Source of the DNA: Nitrospira sp.
GTDB taxonomy: Bacteria > Nitrospirota > Nitrospiria > Nitrospirales > Nitrospiraceae
Assembly (NCBI GenBank): GCA_024760525.1
Contig: CP060499.1
Coordinates: 3,121,501 to 3,185,500, forward strand
Direction: 5' to 3'
DNA: 64,000 nt
Below are positions 8,627 through 17,681 of this stretch, one piece after another. The notes beneath the pieces were generated by a model. It saw only the letters and a list, made by a program, of their open reading frames with translations. It was not told where the DNA came from and made no database searches. A program made the translations under genes and the position numbers. The first letter of the stretch is position 1, and the number at the start of each line of letters is the position of its first letter.

Positions 8627-9511
8627 TCAGCGTTCGTGAGAATCCGTGTACCGGAGCAGACTGTACAGTTCTCGTCGCGTCATCATGTGATGGAGCCAGT
8701 CTTTCTGCGATCCGAACAGCTTGAGTTCGCCCAGCAATCTCTCGATGGCTTGCAAGGCCGTCCGTAAGCCCGTCACGGGAAAGAGCACCCCGTGATACCC
8801 GAAACTCTCGAATTCTGCGACGCTCAAAAGAGGTGTTTTCCCAAACTCCGTCATATTGGCGATCAATGGAACCGTAATCCCTCGTTTCGCCATTTCGCGG
8901 GCAAATGTCCGGAATTCTTCGGCCGATTCGAGGGCCTCGGGAAACAGCGCATCCGCGCCGGCCTCCGCATAGGTCATCGCCCGTTGAACGGCGGCGTCCA
9001 ACCCCTCCACTTCACGGGCGTCGGTGCGCGCCACGATCACGAAATTTCGATCCTTTTTTGCCTGAACGGCCGCCTCGATTTTGTCCGCCATTTCCCCTAT
9101 CGGCACCAGCCGCTTGCCCGAAAGATGGCCGCACTTCTTGGCCGCGTCCTGATCTTCGATCTGCATGCCGGCAAGCTCGGCGTCTTCGAACACCTTCAAC
9201 GCTTCGGCAACCTGGGCCGGACCGCCATACCCCGTGTCCGCATCGACGAGGGTCGGAATCGAAACCGCACGGGCGATCCTTCCTGCTTCCGCCGCCATGT
9301 CACTGAGCGACAGCAGGCCGATATCGGGTATCCCACGGCAAGCAGATATCGCCGCCCCCGAGACATAGGCAATCTCGAATCCCGCTCGCTCGATCTGCAT
9401 TGCTGCCAGCGCGTTGAATGCTCCAGGAATCGCGAGCGTGCGCGCATGCAGTAATTCACGCAGACGCGAAGCCTTCGTGTGCGTTGCCGTATCCTTATCT
9501 CGACTTGTCAT
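8627..9511 (-). CDS. prpB: 2-Methylisocitrate lyase
   Basis: A 294-residue member of the isocitrate lyase/PEP mutase family. The catalytic Cys region is KKCGHLSGK, and the Mg2+-binding segment is LVDADTGYG with QIEDQ downstream. It cleaves 2-methylisocitrate into pyruvate and succinate. The short family length (about 290 rather than more than 400 for isocitrate lyase) supports PrpB. It sits between prpD and prpC in one direction, completing the methylcitrate-specific steps. Confidence 0.92.
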   Translation of the reverse strand: MTSRDKDTATHTKASRLRELLHARTLAIPGAFNALAAMQIERAGFEIAYVSGAAISACRGIPDIGLLSLSDMAAEAGRIARAVSIPTLVDADTGYGGPAQVAEALKVFEDAELAGMQIEDQDAAKKCGHLSGKRLVPIGEMADKIEAAVQAKKDRNFVIVARTDAREVEGLDAAVQRAMTYAEAGADALFPEALESAEEFRTFAREMAKRGITVPLIANMTEFGKTPLLSVAEFESFGYHGVLFPVTGLRTALQAIERLLGELKLFGSQKDWLHHMMTRRELYSLLRYTDSHER

Positions 9512-9530
9512 CTACGCAGCGCCCCTCACC

Positions 9531-10934
9531 TCAGATCCTCAAAAGCGGCATAAGCGCGCCGATGTCTCGAACCCGATCAAGCTGCCACACGAATTCAATC
9601 AGCCGATCGATACGCGGACCACTCAGTCGGCCGGCAGCCAGCCGGCGCAATTTCACTTCCAGGTCTCGATCCGACATCGGATTGCCGGGATGTCCAACCG
9701 GCAGCTCGACCTGTCTCATGTAGGTTTTCCCAGCGTCGGTTCTGACTGTGATTCTGGTCGGCATACTCTCGGGATAGCACTCCACGAACTCGGGTTGCCG
9801 GACGACACGGGTTTTTTTCATCAAGTCGTGCAGGGCTGAATCCCGTAATCGCTTCGCGCCGAACGACCGTAGCGTCACGCGGCCGTCGCGTAATGCCGTC
9901 GCGACGCAGTAAGGAAAACTGTGATCGGCCGTTTCCCTCGTGGTCGGCTGCCATTTCTCGGGATCGCGGCCGATGATTTCGATGGCCACCTCATAACTCC
10001 CGATTTCGATATCCGCTATATGTTCGATCGCATGAACTCCTTCTCCTTCGATCAAATCGGCATGAAGTGCCGAGGCAGCCTCCACCGCAGTCTGGGCGTG
10101 ATACTCGACCGGGTATCGCTTGATATACGTGTCCAGAATCTTGAATCGAGAAGGCCGATCGTCCCCCAAGGCGAGGGTCGATCCTGCTTCCGCCGCGAAC
10201 GCTGTCAGCTCGAATGGTCCCGACACCAATTTCATGAAGCCCTTTTCTCCTTCAAAGATCGGCGACGGCCCGGTCATTCCCTGCTGCGCCAGCCCGGCGG
10301 CAAACACGCCGTTGCGAGCGGCGTTCGAGAACGCGCACGCCTTCCACATGGAGAGATCCCCGACCCTCGTCTGCCGTAGCGCTACATTCGCGGCACCCGC
10401 CAGGTTGACGGCCTGGACGGTCTGCGCGGATGAAAGCTTCATGAGCTTCGCGGCGCCGATCGCGGAGGAAAATGGGCCGTACGTCACGTGGTCCCAACCG
10501 CGGGGGCGAAGCGCCGCCGCGTCACAGAGGCGGCACTGAATCTCATAAGTGAGCGCGATGGCTTCAATCACCTGCTTGCCGGAGGCATGAACGGCTTCGC
10601 CGACCGCGACAATGGCCGGAATATTGTCGGACGGGTGCGCCGGCTCTTTCGAAAGATATGTGTCATTGAAATCGAGATACCGGACGAGCCCGCCATTGGC
10701 AAAGGTGGCGAGGTCGGGAAGAGTCTTGTGATGCGTGCCCCACAGCGTGGCACCCTGCGGCACCTTGACGATCCGAGCTATTCGGCGGGCGATACGGCAG
10801 GGCGACGCATTCCAGGCCCCGAGCGCACAGCCTAGACTGTCGAGCACGCGCCGTTTGGCTTCGTGCACGACGGCATGCGGTAGATCGCCGTAGCGCAGCG
10901 ACCGGCCATACCGAGCGAGGCGATCGGCAAGCAT
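9531..10934 (-). CDS. prpD: MmgE/PrpD-family 2-methylcitrate dehydratase
   Basis: A 467-residue MmgE/PrpD protein starting MLADRLARYGRSLRYGDLPH. Conserved family segments include RRVLDSLGCALGAW near the N-terminus, LDFNDTYL around residue 90, SDNIPA shortly after, and RYPVEYHAQ near residue 265. It dehydrates 2-methylcitrate to 2-methylaconitate, or performs a related cofactor-free step. Directly upstream of prpB with 19 bases between. The rehydrating aconitase step is not encoded in the cluster. Confidence 0.9.
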   Translation of the reverse strand: MLADRLARYGRSLRYGDLPHAVVHEAKRRVLDSLGCALGAWNASPCRIARRIARIVKVPQGATLWGTHHKTLPDLATFANGGLVRYLDFNDTYLSKEPAHPSDNIPAIVAVGEAVHASGKQVIEAIALTYEIQCRLCDAAALRPRGWDHVTYGPFSSAIGAAKLMKLSSAQTVQAVNLAGAANVALRQTRVGDLSMWKACAFSNAARNGVFAAGLAQQGMTGPSPIFEGEKGFMKLVSGPFELTAFAAEAGSTLALGDDRPSRFKILDTYIKRYPVEYHAQTAVEAASALHADLIEGEGVHAIEHIADIEIGSYEVAIEIIGRDPEKWQPTTRETADHSFPYCVATALRDGRVTLRSFGAKRLRDSALHDLMKKTRVVRQPEFVECYPESMPTRITVRTDAGKTYMRQVELPVGHPGNPMSDRDLEVKLRRLAAGRLSGPRIDRLIEFVWQLDRVRDIGALMPLLRI

Positions 10935-11041
10935 TCTGTACCTCGCAACCCGAACGTCAATCGTCCAACCTCATCCGCTGTTCGTGGAGACGGCTGCGGT
11001 CATGATACGACCCTGTTGTTTGTGTGTTCGATCGACATACT

Positions 11042-11815
11042 TCATGCGCTCGCAACCTTCGACGGTCGTTTGTCGAGAAACGCCCGAATGGCTTCCTGCT
11101 TGTCGGAAGTCACACACAATCGGCCGAATAGTTCCGCTTCTCTCGCCAGTCCCTCCGACAAGGGAATATCCATTCCTCCTCTGATCGCATGCAGCGCGGA
11201 TTCGACCGCAGTTTTCCCGCACGTCGCAATGGAAGCGGCAATCGCTTCTACATGCGTGATCAACTCCTGTGACGGGACCACTCGATTCAGCAGACCGATT
11301 CGTTGCGCTTCCTCAGCGGATAGGCTTTCTCCCGTCAGGATCATCTCGGCGGCCTTGGAGGGGCCGACAATTCGCGGCAACCGTTGCGTGCCGCCGAAAC
11401 CAGGAATGAGACCAAGTTTGATTTCGGGCAATCCCAACATTGCCCCTGCCACCGCGACCCGGATATGGCAGGCCAAGGCCAGCTCGAGACCTCCACCGAC
11501 ACACGTTCCGTTGATCGCGGCGAGCACCGGCTTGTCCGATCGCTCGATCCGGCTCAACAGCGACTGTCCACGAACGGCGAATTCCGACCCGCCATGCACG
11601 GTATTGAGGTGAGCCAGTTCGTTGATATCGGCCCCGGCGCAGAAGAACCGTCCCGTGCCCGTCACAATCACCGCGCGGACGTACTCGTCTTCCTCCAATT
11701 CGTTCAGGACATGTTCGAGCTCCTTGATCACGGAAAGATTGAGCACGTTGGCCGGCGGATTATGGAAGGTAATTCGTGCGATATGGTGAGAGATCGTCAA
11801 TAATTGATGCGGCAT
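11042..11815 (-). CDS. Enoyl-CoA hydratase
   Basis: A 257-residue crotonase-fold protein. The oxyanion-hole segment FFCAGADINEL is present, and both catalytic Glu residues are visible (GGGLELALAC and LPEIKLGLIPGFGGT), the signature of a true hydratase. It adds water to trans-2-enoyl-CoA in fatty-acid or branched-chain acid oxidation. Part of the leftward catabolic run, after meaB (36-base gap) and 107 bases before prpD. Exact substrate unknown; tiglyl- or methacrylyl-CoA would fit the context. Confidence 0.92.
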   Translation of the reverse strand: MPHQLLTISHHIARITFHNPPANVLNLSVIKELEHVLNELEEDEYVRAVIVTGTGRFFCAGADINELAHLNTVHGGSEFAVRGQSLLSRIERSDKPVLAAINGTCVGGGLELALACHIRVAVAGAMLGLPEIKLGLIPGFGGTQRLPRIVGPSKAAEMILTGESLSAEEAQRIGLLNRVVPSQELITHVEAIAASIATCGKTAVESALHAIRGGMDIPLSEGLAREAELFGRLCVTSDKQEAIRAFLDKRPSKVASA

Positions 11816-11851
11816 AAGTCCTCCATACCAAGCGTCGCCCGAGCCGGCGGC

Positions 11852-12610
11852 TCATCGGGCACGGAGCCTGTGTTCATCGATGATCGCGGCGGCAAGTTCC
11901 GGAATCCCCTCGCCTGTCGTCGCGACGGTTCGCAATACCTTAGGACACCATTCCCGCAAGTCCCGCAATGTGGTGTCCGCGCCCGGGAGGTCGCCTTTGT
12001 TGACCACGACGATATGTGCGACTTCCAACAACCCGGCCTTCATCGCTTGAACCTCGTCCCCCAACCCCGGTGCGACGACTGCCACCACCGTCTGCGCCAG
12101 ATCGACAATGTCGACTTCGTTCTGGCCGACTCCGATGGTCTCGATCAAGATCACCGCATATCCCGCCTCTTCCAGCACCTTTGTTGCATCGCGGGTCGCT
12201 CTGGCAAGTCCTCCATAGTGCCCTCGGGTCGCCATACTGCGAATATAGACTCCCCGATCCAGCGCATGGCCCTGCATTCTGATACGGTCACCCAATAGCG
12301 CGCCGCCCGTGACGGGACTGCTGATATCGACCGCCAGCACGCCGACTTTCAGACCACTCCGCCGATACACGCTTACCAAGCGGTCCACAACGGTGCTTTT
12401 CCCCGCTCCGGGGTACCCCGTGACTCCGATCACTGTGGCGCTTCCCGGAGTGCCGTTTAGGAACGGCAGCGCCGTTCTGTCTTCCATGTGATTTTCCAGC
12501 AAGGTGATCAGGCGTGACACGGCACGAATATTCCCGGCTCTGACCTGCTCAACCAAGCTCGCCACGCCGTGGACACCGCGCATGGACAGGTGTGGACTCG
12601 ACACACTCAT
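11852..12610 (-). CDS. meaB: MeaB/ArgK-type G-protein chaperone of methylmalonyl-CoA mutase
   Basis: A 252-residue GTPase with P-loop GVTGYPGAGKST, Mg2+/switch segments VDISSP and IETIGVGQNE, and base-recognition motif NKGD. It is known to protect and reload the B12-dependent mutase. It is shorter than most MeaB proteins (about 310-340), lacking much of the C-terminal dimerisation arm. Its ATG overlaps the stop of the HMG-CoA lyase gene. Presence in the same run as both mutase subunits supports the role. Confidence 0.9.
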   Translation of the reverse strand: MSVSSPHLSMRGVHGVASLVEQVRAGNIRAVSRLITLLENHMEDRTALPFLNGTPGSATVIGVTGYPGAGKSTVVDRLVSVYRRSGLKVGVLAVDISSPVTGGALLGDRIRMQGHALDRGVYIRSMATRGHYGGLARATRDATKVLEEAGYAVILIETIGVGQNEVDIVDLAQTVVAVVAPGLGDEVQAMKAGLLEVAHIVVVNKGDLPGADTTLRDLREWCPKVLRTVATTGEGIPELAAAIIDEHRLRAR

Positions 12611-13551
12611 GCCACACCTTCGTACGCCGTTTGTTCTATCTGCACACGCGACAAGCGGGACGAAAGCGGACGGCGTAGAATTCTGCCGAGCTCGCTCGCT
12701 GCCGCAATGACTTCCCGTTCATCCACGGAAACGGAAGCCCCCGATGCTTTCAGTGCGTAGACCACATCTTCGGTGGCGACATTTCCCAACGCACCCGGAG
12801 CGTAGGGACATCCGCCCAGCCCTCCGGCAGCCGTATCAAACGCCTCGATACTGTAGTCGGCCCACGCCGTCAGGACATTAGCCACGGCCATCCCGCAGGT
12901 GTCGTGAACATGAAGCGAGAGACGGCTTCGTTCGATGCGCGGCACTATTTGATCCAACAGTCGCCGAATGTCGCGGGGAGCGGCCTTCCCGACAGTCTCC
13001 CCCAGGGAGATCTCATCGATTCCCAGGTCGAGCAACTGTCGCGCCACGTCAAGAACCTGCGATGGCGGGACAGGCCCCTCGAAGGGGCAATGTGTCACGG
13101 TAGAAATGTACCCACGCACGGTGATGCGGTCCTGTTTCGCGCCGAATACCACCGGCTTGAACCGTTTGATCGACTCGTTGATCGTGCAGTTGATATTCCT
13201 TCGGGTGAAGGTATCGGAGGCTGCGGTAAAGACGGCAATCTTAGTGACCGCCGCCGCCCGTGCTCGCTCCAATCCCCGCTCGTTCGGCACCAGCGCTGAA
13301 TATATAACGCCGGGTTTCCGGTTGATCTTACGGAACACTTCATCGGAATCCGCCAACTGCGGGATCATGTGAGCTGACACGAACGACCCCGCTTCGATCT
13401 CCGCCACACCGGTCCGAGACAGAGCATCCACGAACGACACCTTGTCCTCGGTCGAAACGATGTTTCTCTCATTCTGGAGTCCGTCCCGTGGACCGACCTC
13501 GATGATACGGATCGGCCGTAAAGCCGTGCTATGCTCTTCTTGCTTCGACAT
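12607..13551 (-). CDS. mvaB: Hydroxymethylglutaryl-CoA lyase
   Basis: TIM-barrel lyase of the DRE-TIM family, splitting HMG-CoA to acetoacetate and acetyl-CoA, the last leucine step. Visible: IIEVGPRDGLQNE at the N-terminus, the metal-binding HVHDTCG, and the signature GGLGGCPYAPGA with the active-site Cys. I use the ATG at 13551 (preceded by AAAAGGG), which overlaps the upstream hydratase gene by 23 bases; the longer frame to 13773 would read far into that gene. Confidence 0.94.
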   Translation of the reverse strand: MSKQEEHSTALRPIRIIEVGPRDGLQNERNIVSTEDKVSFVDALSRTGVAEIEAGSFVSAHMIPQLADSDEVFRKINRKPGVIYSALVPNERGLERARAAAVTKIAVFTAASDTFTRRNINCTINESIKRFKPVVFGAKQDRITVRGYISTVTHCPFEGPVPPSQVLDVARQLLDLGIDEISLGETVGKAAPRDIRRLLDQIVPRIERSRLSLHVHDTCGMAVANVLTAWADYSIEAFDTAAGGLGGCPYAPGALGNVATEDVVYALKASGASVSVDEREVIAAASELGRILRRPLSSRLSRVQIEQTAYEGVA

Positions 13552-14383
13552 CGTTCGGTTGCCCTTTTGAGGAAGATTTCTTGCTCTGGTTTGCTGACAG
13601 CGCCGGCCAGACAGGACGGCGCTTTTCAAGAAAGGCCTGAAATCCTTCTCGTGCCTCGGCCGACAAACGGGCACGGACATTGGCTTTGACACCCGCGTGC
13701 CATCGCTCATTGTCCGAAGCCGTGCGGAATCGGCGGAATAGAGCCTTGGTATCCCGTACCGCTTGCGGCGCAAGGCTTACGACTGCATGTACCAACTCAG
13801 CGGTGCGAGATTCGAGTTTGTCCGTCGCGACGACGTCGTGAACGAGGTTATACTGTTTGGCGGCCGAGGCGGGAAATATTTCGCCGGTCAGGCAGAATCT
13901 TCTCACAAAGACCTCTCCTGTTTTGTGGAGCAAGAGAGGCGCAATCACCCCCGACACCATCCCCAAACGAACCTCGCTGAGTGCAAAGGTCGCTTCTTCA
14001 GCCGCAACGGCGATGTCGCAGGCTGCGACCAGCCCGATCCCGCCTCCGAACGCGGCCCCTTGAATTCGTCCGATCACCGGGCACGGACATTCGTCAATGG
14101 TGCGCAACATTTCCATGAGTTGTTCAGCATCCTTCCGCGCTTGAAAGGCCGACACCGCACCTCCCGCTCCCAACCAATCGATGTCCGCACCGGCGCAAAA
14201 TGCAGAGCCGTTCCCGGCCAGCGTAATCGCCCGGACCGATGAGTCCTGACCCAATAAGGAAAAGGCCTCGCACAGTTCTTCCACCATGCAGGCGTCGAAC
14301 GCGTTCCGCCGGTCGGGCCGATTCAAAGTCACACGCGCCCAGCCTTCGTGCGATTCGACCATGATCGAGGTAAACTGTTTCAT
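13529..14383 (-). CDS. Enoyl-CoA hydratase family protein, probable methylglutaconyl-CoA hydratase
   Basis: A 284-residue crotonase-fold protein with oxyanion segment AFCAGADIDWL and the AAFGGGIGLVAACDIAVA helix. The first catalytic Glu seen in ordinary hydratases (GGGLELA) is replaced by GGGIGLV, while the second is present (LSEVRLGMV). That pattern occurs in AtuE/LiuC-like methylglutaconyl-CoA hydratases, which is consistent with its position between the carboxylase beta subunit and HMG-CoA lyase. Starts 7 bases after the carboxylase stop. Assignment to leucine catabolism is inference from context. Confidence 0.83.
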   Translation of the reverse strand: MKQFTSIMVESHEGWARVTLNRPDRRNAFDACMVEELCEAFSLLGQDSSVRAITLAGNGSAFCAGADIDWLGAGGAVSAFQARKDAEQLMEMLRTIDECPCPVIGRIQGAAFGGGIGLVAACDIAVAAEEATFALSEVRLGMVSGVIAPLLLHKTGEVFVRRFCLTGEIFPASAAKQYNLVHDVVATDKLESRTAELVHAVVSLAPQAVRDTKALFRRFRTASDNERWHAGVKANVRARLSAEAREGFQAFLEKRRPVWPALSANQSKKSSSKGQPNDVEARRA

Positions 14384-14390
14384 CGGCGCC

Positions 14391-15995
14391 TCACATACGG
14401 AATACCGGGAAGTGTGACGGACGGACGGGCGTAATCATCGCGACATCAAGGCACAGACCCAGAACCCGGCGGGTCTCGAGGGGATCGATAATCCCGTCAT
14501 CCCAGAGCCGAGCGGTGCTGAAATAGGCACTGCCTTCCCGTTCATACTGCGCCCGTATGGAATCCGTGATTTTTCGCCGCTCGTCTTCCGGCAAGGCGGC
14601 CTTGTCACGGGCTCGCTGCTGCTGTTTCACCGTCAAGAGTACCTGGGCCGCCTGTTGCGCGCCCATCACCGACGTCCGAGCGTTGGGCCACAAGAAGAGA
14701 AACCGCGGAGCATAGGCGCGTCCGCACATGGCGTAGTTCCCCGCGCCATGGGAGGCGCCGGTAATGATCGTGAATTTTGGGACATCGGCGGCCGCTACCG
14801 CCTGTACCATCTTGGCGCCGTCCTTGATGATCCCCCGCGACTCATAGTCCTTCCCGACCATGAAGCCGGTGATGTTTTGTAGAAATACGAGCGGCAGCCG
14901 CCGCTGGGCGCAGAGCTGCACGAAGTGCGCGCCTTTCAAGGCCGCTTCGGAGAGGAGCACGCCGTTGTTCGCGACGATGCCGACCTGATGCCCCATCCAG
15001 CGTGCAAAGCCACACGTCAGTGTCCGGCCATAGCGCGCCTTAAACTCGTGAAAGCGGCTGCCGTCGACCAAGCGTGCAATCACTTCACGAGAGTCGAAGG
15101 TCTGGCGGGGATTGTTCGGAATGAGCCCATAGAGTTCGCCGGCGGGATAACGCGGCTCCTCGATTGTGGCCGGCCGGCGAAGGATCTGCCGGCGAGGGAG
15201 GGTATCGACGATCGACCGGCAGATCTCGAGCGCCTCATGGTCATCGTCGGCCAGGTGATCGCTGACGCCCGAGAGTCTTGTATGGAGATCGGCGCCGCCG
15301 AGTTCTTCGGCGGTAACCTCTTCGCCGGTCGCCGCTTTGACCAGCGGCGGCCCCGCGAGATAAATGGTGCCGGTCCCTTTGACGATCACGTTTTCATCGC
15401 ACATGGCCGGCACATAGGCGCCCCCGGCGGTGCACATTCCCATGACGACGGCGATCTGAGGAATACCGAGGGCGGACAAGCGCGCCTGATTGTAGAAGAT
15501 CCGTCCGAAGTGTTCCTTGTCGGCGAAGACATCGGCTTGCATCGGCAGGAATACTCCGCCTGAATCCACCAAATAGATCGTCGGCAATCGATTTTCCAGG
15601 GCGATCTCCTGAGCCCTGAGATGTTTCTTGATCGTCATGGGAAAATAGGTGCCGCCTTTGACCGTCGCATCGTTGGCGGCGATGACACATGGCCGTTTCG
15701 ACACATAGCCGATGCCGGTGATCAGACCGGCAGCCGGGGTATGATCGTCGTACATCCCCGATGCCGCCAAAGGACTGAGCTCCAACCAAGGACCGTCGGG
15801 ATCGAGCAACGCGGCAATCCGCTCACGCGCAGTCAATTTGCCCCGTTGTTGATGCAGCGCGACCGCCTCCGGCGGCCCTCCGGCTTGTGCGAGGGCGAGA
15901 TGTTTTTGGAGATCGGCTATCAGGCCCTCATAGTGGGCTCGATTCGCGGCGAACTCACTGCTTGTGGCGACTACAGACGATGTCAACGTACGCAT
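14391..15995 (-). CDS. Acyl-CoA carboxylase carboxyltransferase (beta) subunit, methylcrotonyl-CoA carboxylase-like
   Basis: A 534-residue carboxyltransferase with two crotonase-like halves. Visible motifs include [19 protein letters not shown] (conserved in methylcrotonyl-CoA carboxylase beta), [24 protein letters not shown], and [13 protein letters not shown] in the C-terminal half. These features and the neighbouring hydratase and HMG-CoA lyase favour methylcrotonyl-CoA over propionyl-CoA. The partner biotin carboxylase/carrier subunit is not encoded anywhere in this window, so the enzyme would need an alpha subunit from elsewhere. Confidence 0.9.
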   Translation of the reverse strand: MRTLTSSVVATSSEFAANRAHYEGLIADLQKHLALAQAGGPPEAVALHQQRGKLTARERIAALLDPDGPWLELSPLAASGMYDDHTPAAGLITGIGYVSKRPCVIAANDATVKGGTYFPMTIKKHLRAQEIALENRLPTIYLVDSGGVFLPMQADVFADKEHFGRIFYNQARLSALGIPQIAVVMGMCTAGGAYVPAMCDENVIVKGTGTIYLAGPPLVKAATGEEVTAEELGGADLHTRLSGVSDHLADDDHEALEICRSIVDTLPRRQILRRPATIEEPRYPAGELYGLIPNNPRQTFDSREVIARLVDGSRFHEFKARYGRTLTCGFARWMGHQVGIVANNGVLLSEAALKGAHFVQLCAQRRLPLVFLQNITGFMVGKDYESRGIIKDGAKMVQAVAAADVPKFTIITGASHGAGNYAMCGRAYAPRFLFLWPNARTSVMGAQQAAQVLLTVKQQQRARDKAALPEDERRKITDSIRAQYEREGSAYFSTARLWDDGIIDPLETRRVLGLCLDVAMITPVRPSHFPVFRM

Positions 15996-16001
15996 AGGAC
16001 C

Positions 16002-16409
16002 TCAGCGCGGTGTTTTGAGCCCTTTGACGAAATTCACGACTTCCTGAATGGGCGCCCCCGGCCTAAACAGGGCCTTCACCCCCGCCGCTGTGAGCGACGA
16101 AACGTCTTCATCGGGAATGATTCCGCCGCCGAACAAGGCGATATCCTCGGCATCCTGCTCCTTGAGCAGTTCGAGGACGCGTCGGAACAGCGTATTGTGC
16201 GCGCCTGAAAGGACGCTCAAACCGATCGCATCCACATCCTCCTGGATCGCCGTATTGACCACCTGTTCCGGCGACTGATGCAGCCCGGTGTAGATGACTT
16301 CCATCCCGGCGTCTCGCAGCGCGCGTGCGATGAGCTTCACACCCCGGTCATGGCCGTCTAAGCCGACTTTGCCGATGAGGACGCGAAGAGAAGTGCTCGC
16401 TACTGCCAT
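16002..16409 (-). CDS. B12-binding small subunit of methylmalonyl-CoA mutase
   Basis: A 135-residue cobalamin-binding domain: IGKVGLDGHDRG contains the DxHxxG motif whose His ligates cobalt, then LSVLSGAH and FGGGIIP that clamp the nucleotide tail. It corresponds to the C-terminal domain of fused mutases, so this organism has the split form seen in archaea and some bacteria. The partner large subunit is 1.3 kb away in the same direction. Its start overlaps the MBL gene stop by 10 bases. Confidence 0.92.
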   Translation of the reverse strand: MAVASTSLRVLIGKVGLDGHDRGVKLIARALRDAGMEVIYTGLHQSPEQVVNTAIQEDVDAIGLSVLSGAHNTLFRRVLELLKEQDAEDIALFGGGIIPDEDVSSLTAAGVKALFRPGAPIQEVVNFVKGLKTPR

Positions 16410-17248
16410 GCCGCCACCTCCCGCAGAAAATACTTGCCTTCCTGATCCTTCCGAACATACCCGGCTTGAACCAGAGGATCATGCTCGAAGAGCAGCATCC
16501 ATCGCTCTTCGAATGCCCGATCCAACACCCATCGCTTGGTCTCCAGGGTCTGGAGTGGAAAGAGATCGTAGCCCATGATGTAGGGAAGCGGCAGATGCGA
16601 CACGGTCGGAATCAGGTCGCCGAGAAAGAACGCCGTTTCCCCTTCCGATTCGATCTTGACGCTCTGATGACAGCGCGTATGGCCGGAGGTGACGACCGCG
16701 GTGACACCCGGAACCACCTCCGTATCGCCGTGGAGAAATTCCCACTGATCGATCCGGTCGATCGGCGCAAAGTTGTCCGGACGGTAACTGGCCCTGGTTC
16801 GTTCATTGGCCCGGGCAGCGTCTTCAAACTCGCCCCGTTGAATCAGGTAGCGCGCCTTGGGAAAGGCTGATCGAATGCTTCCATCCGTCTCTCTCATTGT
16901 GTTTCCACCCGCATGGTCGAAATGCAGATGCGTATTGATGACCAGATGAATGTCATCCGCCCCCAGTCCTAACCGCTTCAACGATTGGAGGATGGTCGGA
17001 GTTCGCTCGACGGCGAACATACGGTGAAATTTCTGATCCTCCTTAGGCCCTAACCCGGTATCAACGAGAATGTTCTGACCGTTCGCCCTGATCAGCAACG
17101 CGGTGAGACTAAGGGTGATCCGATTCAATTCGTCGGCATCACAACATTTCTCCCACAAGGGTTTCGGCACGACGCCAAACATCGCCCCACCGTCCAGCCG
17201 AAACCGGCCGTCACTCACCGGGTAAATATCAAACGCCCCGAGCTTCAT
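16400..17248 (-). CDS. MBL-fold metallo-hydrolase
   Basis: A 282-residue metallo-beta-lactamase-fold protein with the metal-binding motif NTHLHFDHAGG, a downstream His (TSGHTRCHQS) and Asp (FFLGDLIP), and a late His (LLFEHDP). The family hydrolyses thioesters, lactones or phosphodiesters. Between the two mutase subunits, a CoA-thioesterase or lactonase-like housekeeping role is possible but unproven. First gene after the 433-base gap within the catabolic run, so it may head a sub-operon. Confidence 0.85.
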   Translation of the reverse strand: MKLGAFDIYPVSDGRFRLDGGAMFGVVPKPLWEKCCDADELNRITLSLTALLIRANGQNILVDTGLGPKEDQKFHRMFAVERTPTILQSLKRLGLGADDIHLVINTHLHFDHAGGNTMRETDGSIRSAFPKARYLIQRGEFEDAARANERTRASYRPDNFAPIDRIDQWEFLHGDTEVVPGVTAVVTSGHTRCHQSVKIESEGETAFFLGDLIPTVSHLPLPYIMGYDLFPLQTLETKRWVLDRAFEERWMLLFEHDPLVQAGYVRKDQEGKYFLREVAAWQ

Positions 17249-17681
17249 GAGAATCTCTCGGCCGCCGTGTTTTCGCCATCACGACCTTTTTACGGGTCCT
17301 GTCACGACGAACAGCCCCACCGTGCTCACTGAAGACCCGGCCGGCTCACCATCTCGCCGGCGCGCACAAACCTGGCGCTCGTTATTCCTCGCGCCGTGCG
17401 CCCCATCCCCCAGTGGGGCCCTTCCGTTGCGCGCGGTGGGGCACCCCGTTCGTCGCGCCACCCGCTTGATCCACCCCCCTCAACCTCTCCCTCTAACGGC
17501 TCAGCTGGAAGGGATGGGGCCGAGTGGCGCGTCTTATCCTTTCCATCCTCCCCTTCGGCGGCGGTGATCAGGATGCGTCCAACTGCGCGCATGCGACGAG
17601 CACCGCCCGCTATGATTGCAATCAGATTTGCCTTGTGTGCGCGTCGCGCGAGCACAGGAGGCATCCTGATCGCCGCCGCCA
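17249..17681. repeat. Gap in the catabolic run with a long inverted repeat
   Basis: The only long gene-free gap inside the 21-gene run. Twenty-base arms at 17557-17576 (GGCGGCGGTGATCAGGATGC) and 17661-17680 are reverse complements with one mismatch. The 84-base spacer carries the perfect palindrome TGATTGCAATCA at 17613-17624. The right arm begins one base after the mutase large-subunit stop, so the message would end in a large hairpin. A second small hairpin (GCCCCA / TGGGGC) lies at 17400-17419. Possible roles: mRNA 3'-end stabiliser, attenuator between operon halves, or a miniature mobile element. Confidence 0.7.

Noticed and set aside
17249..17681. Rightward frames in the island gap as hidden genes
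   Set aside because: Ser/Arg/Pro-rich composition, no ribosome-binding site and the region is dominated by inverted repeats.
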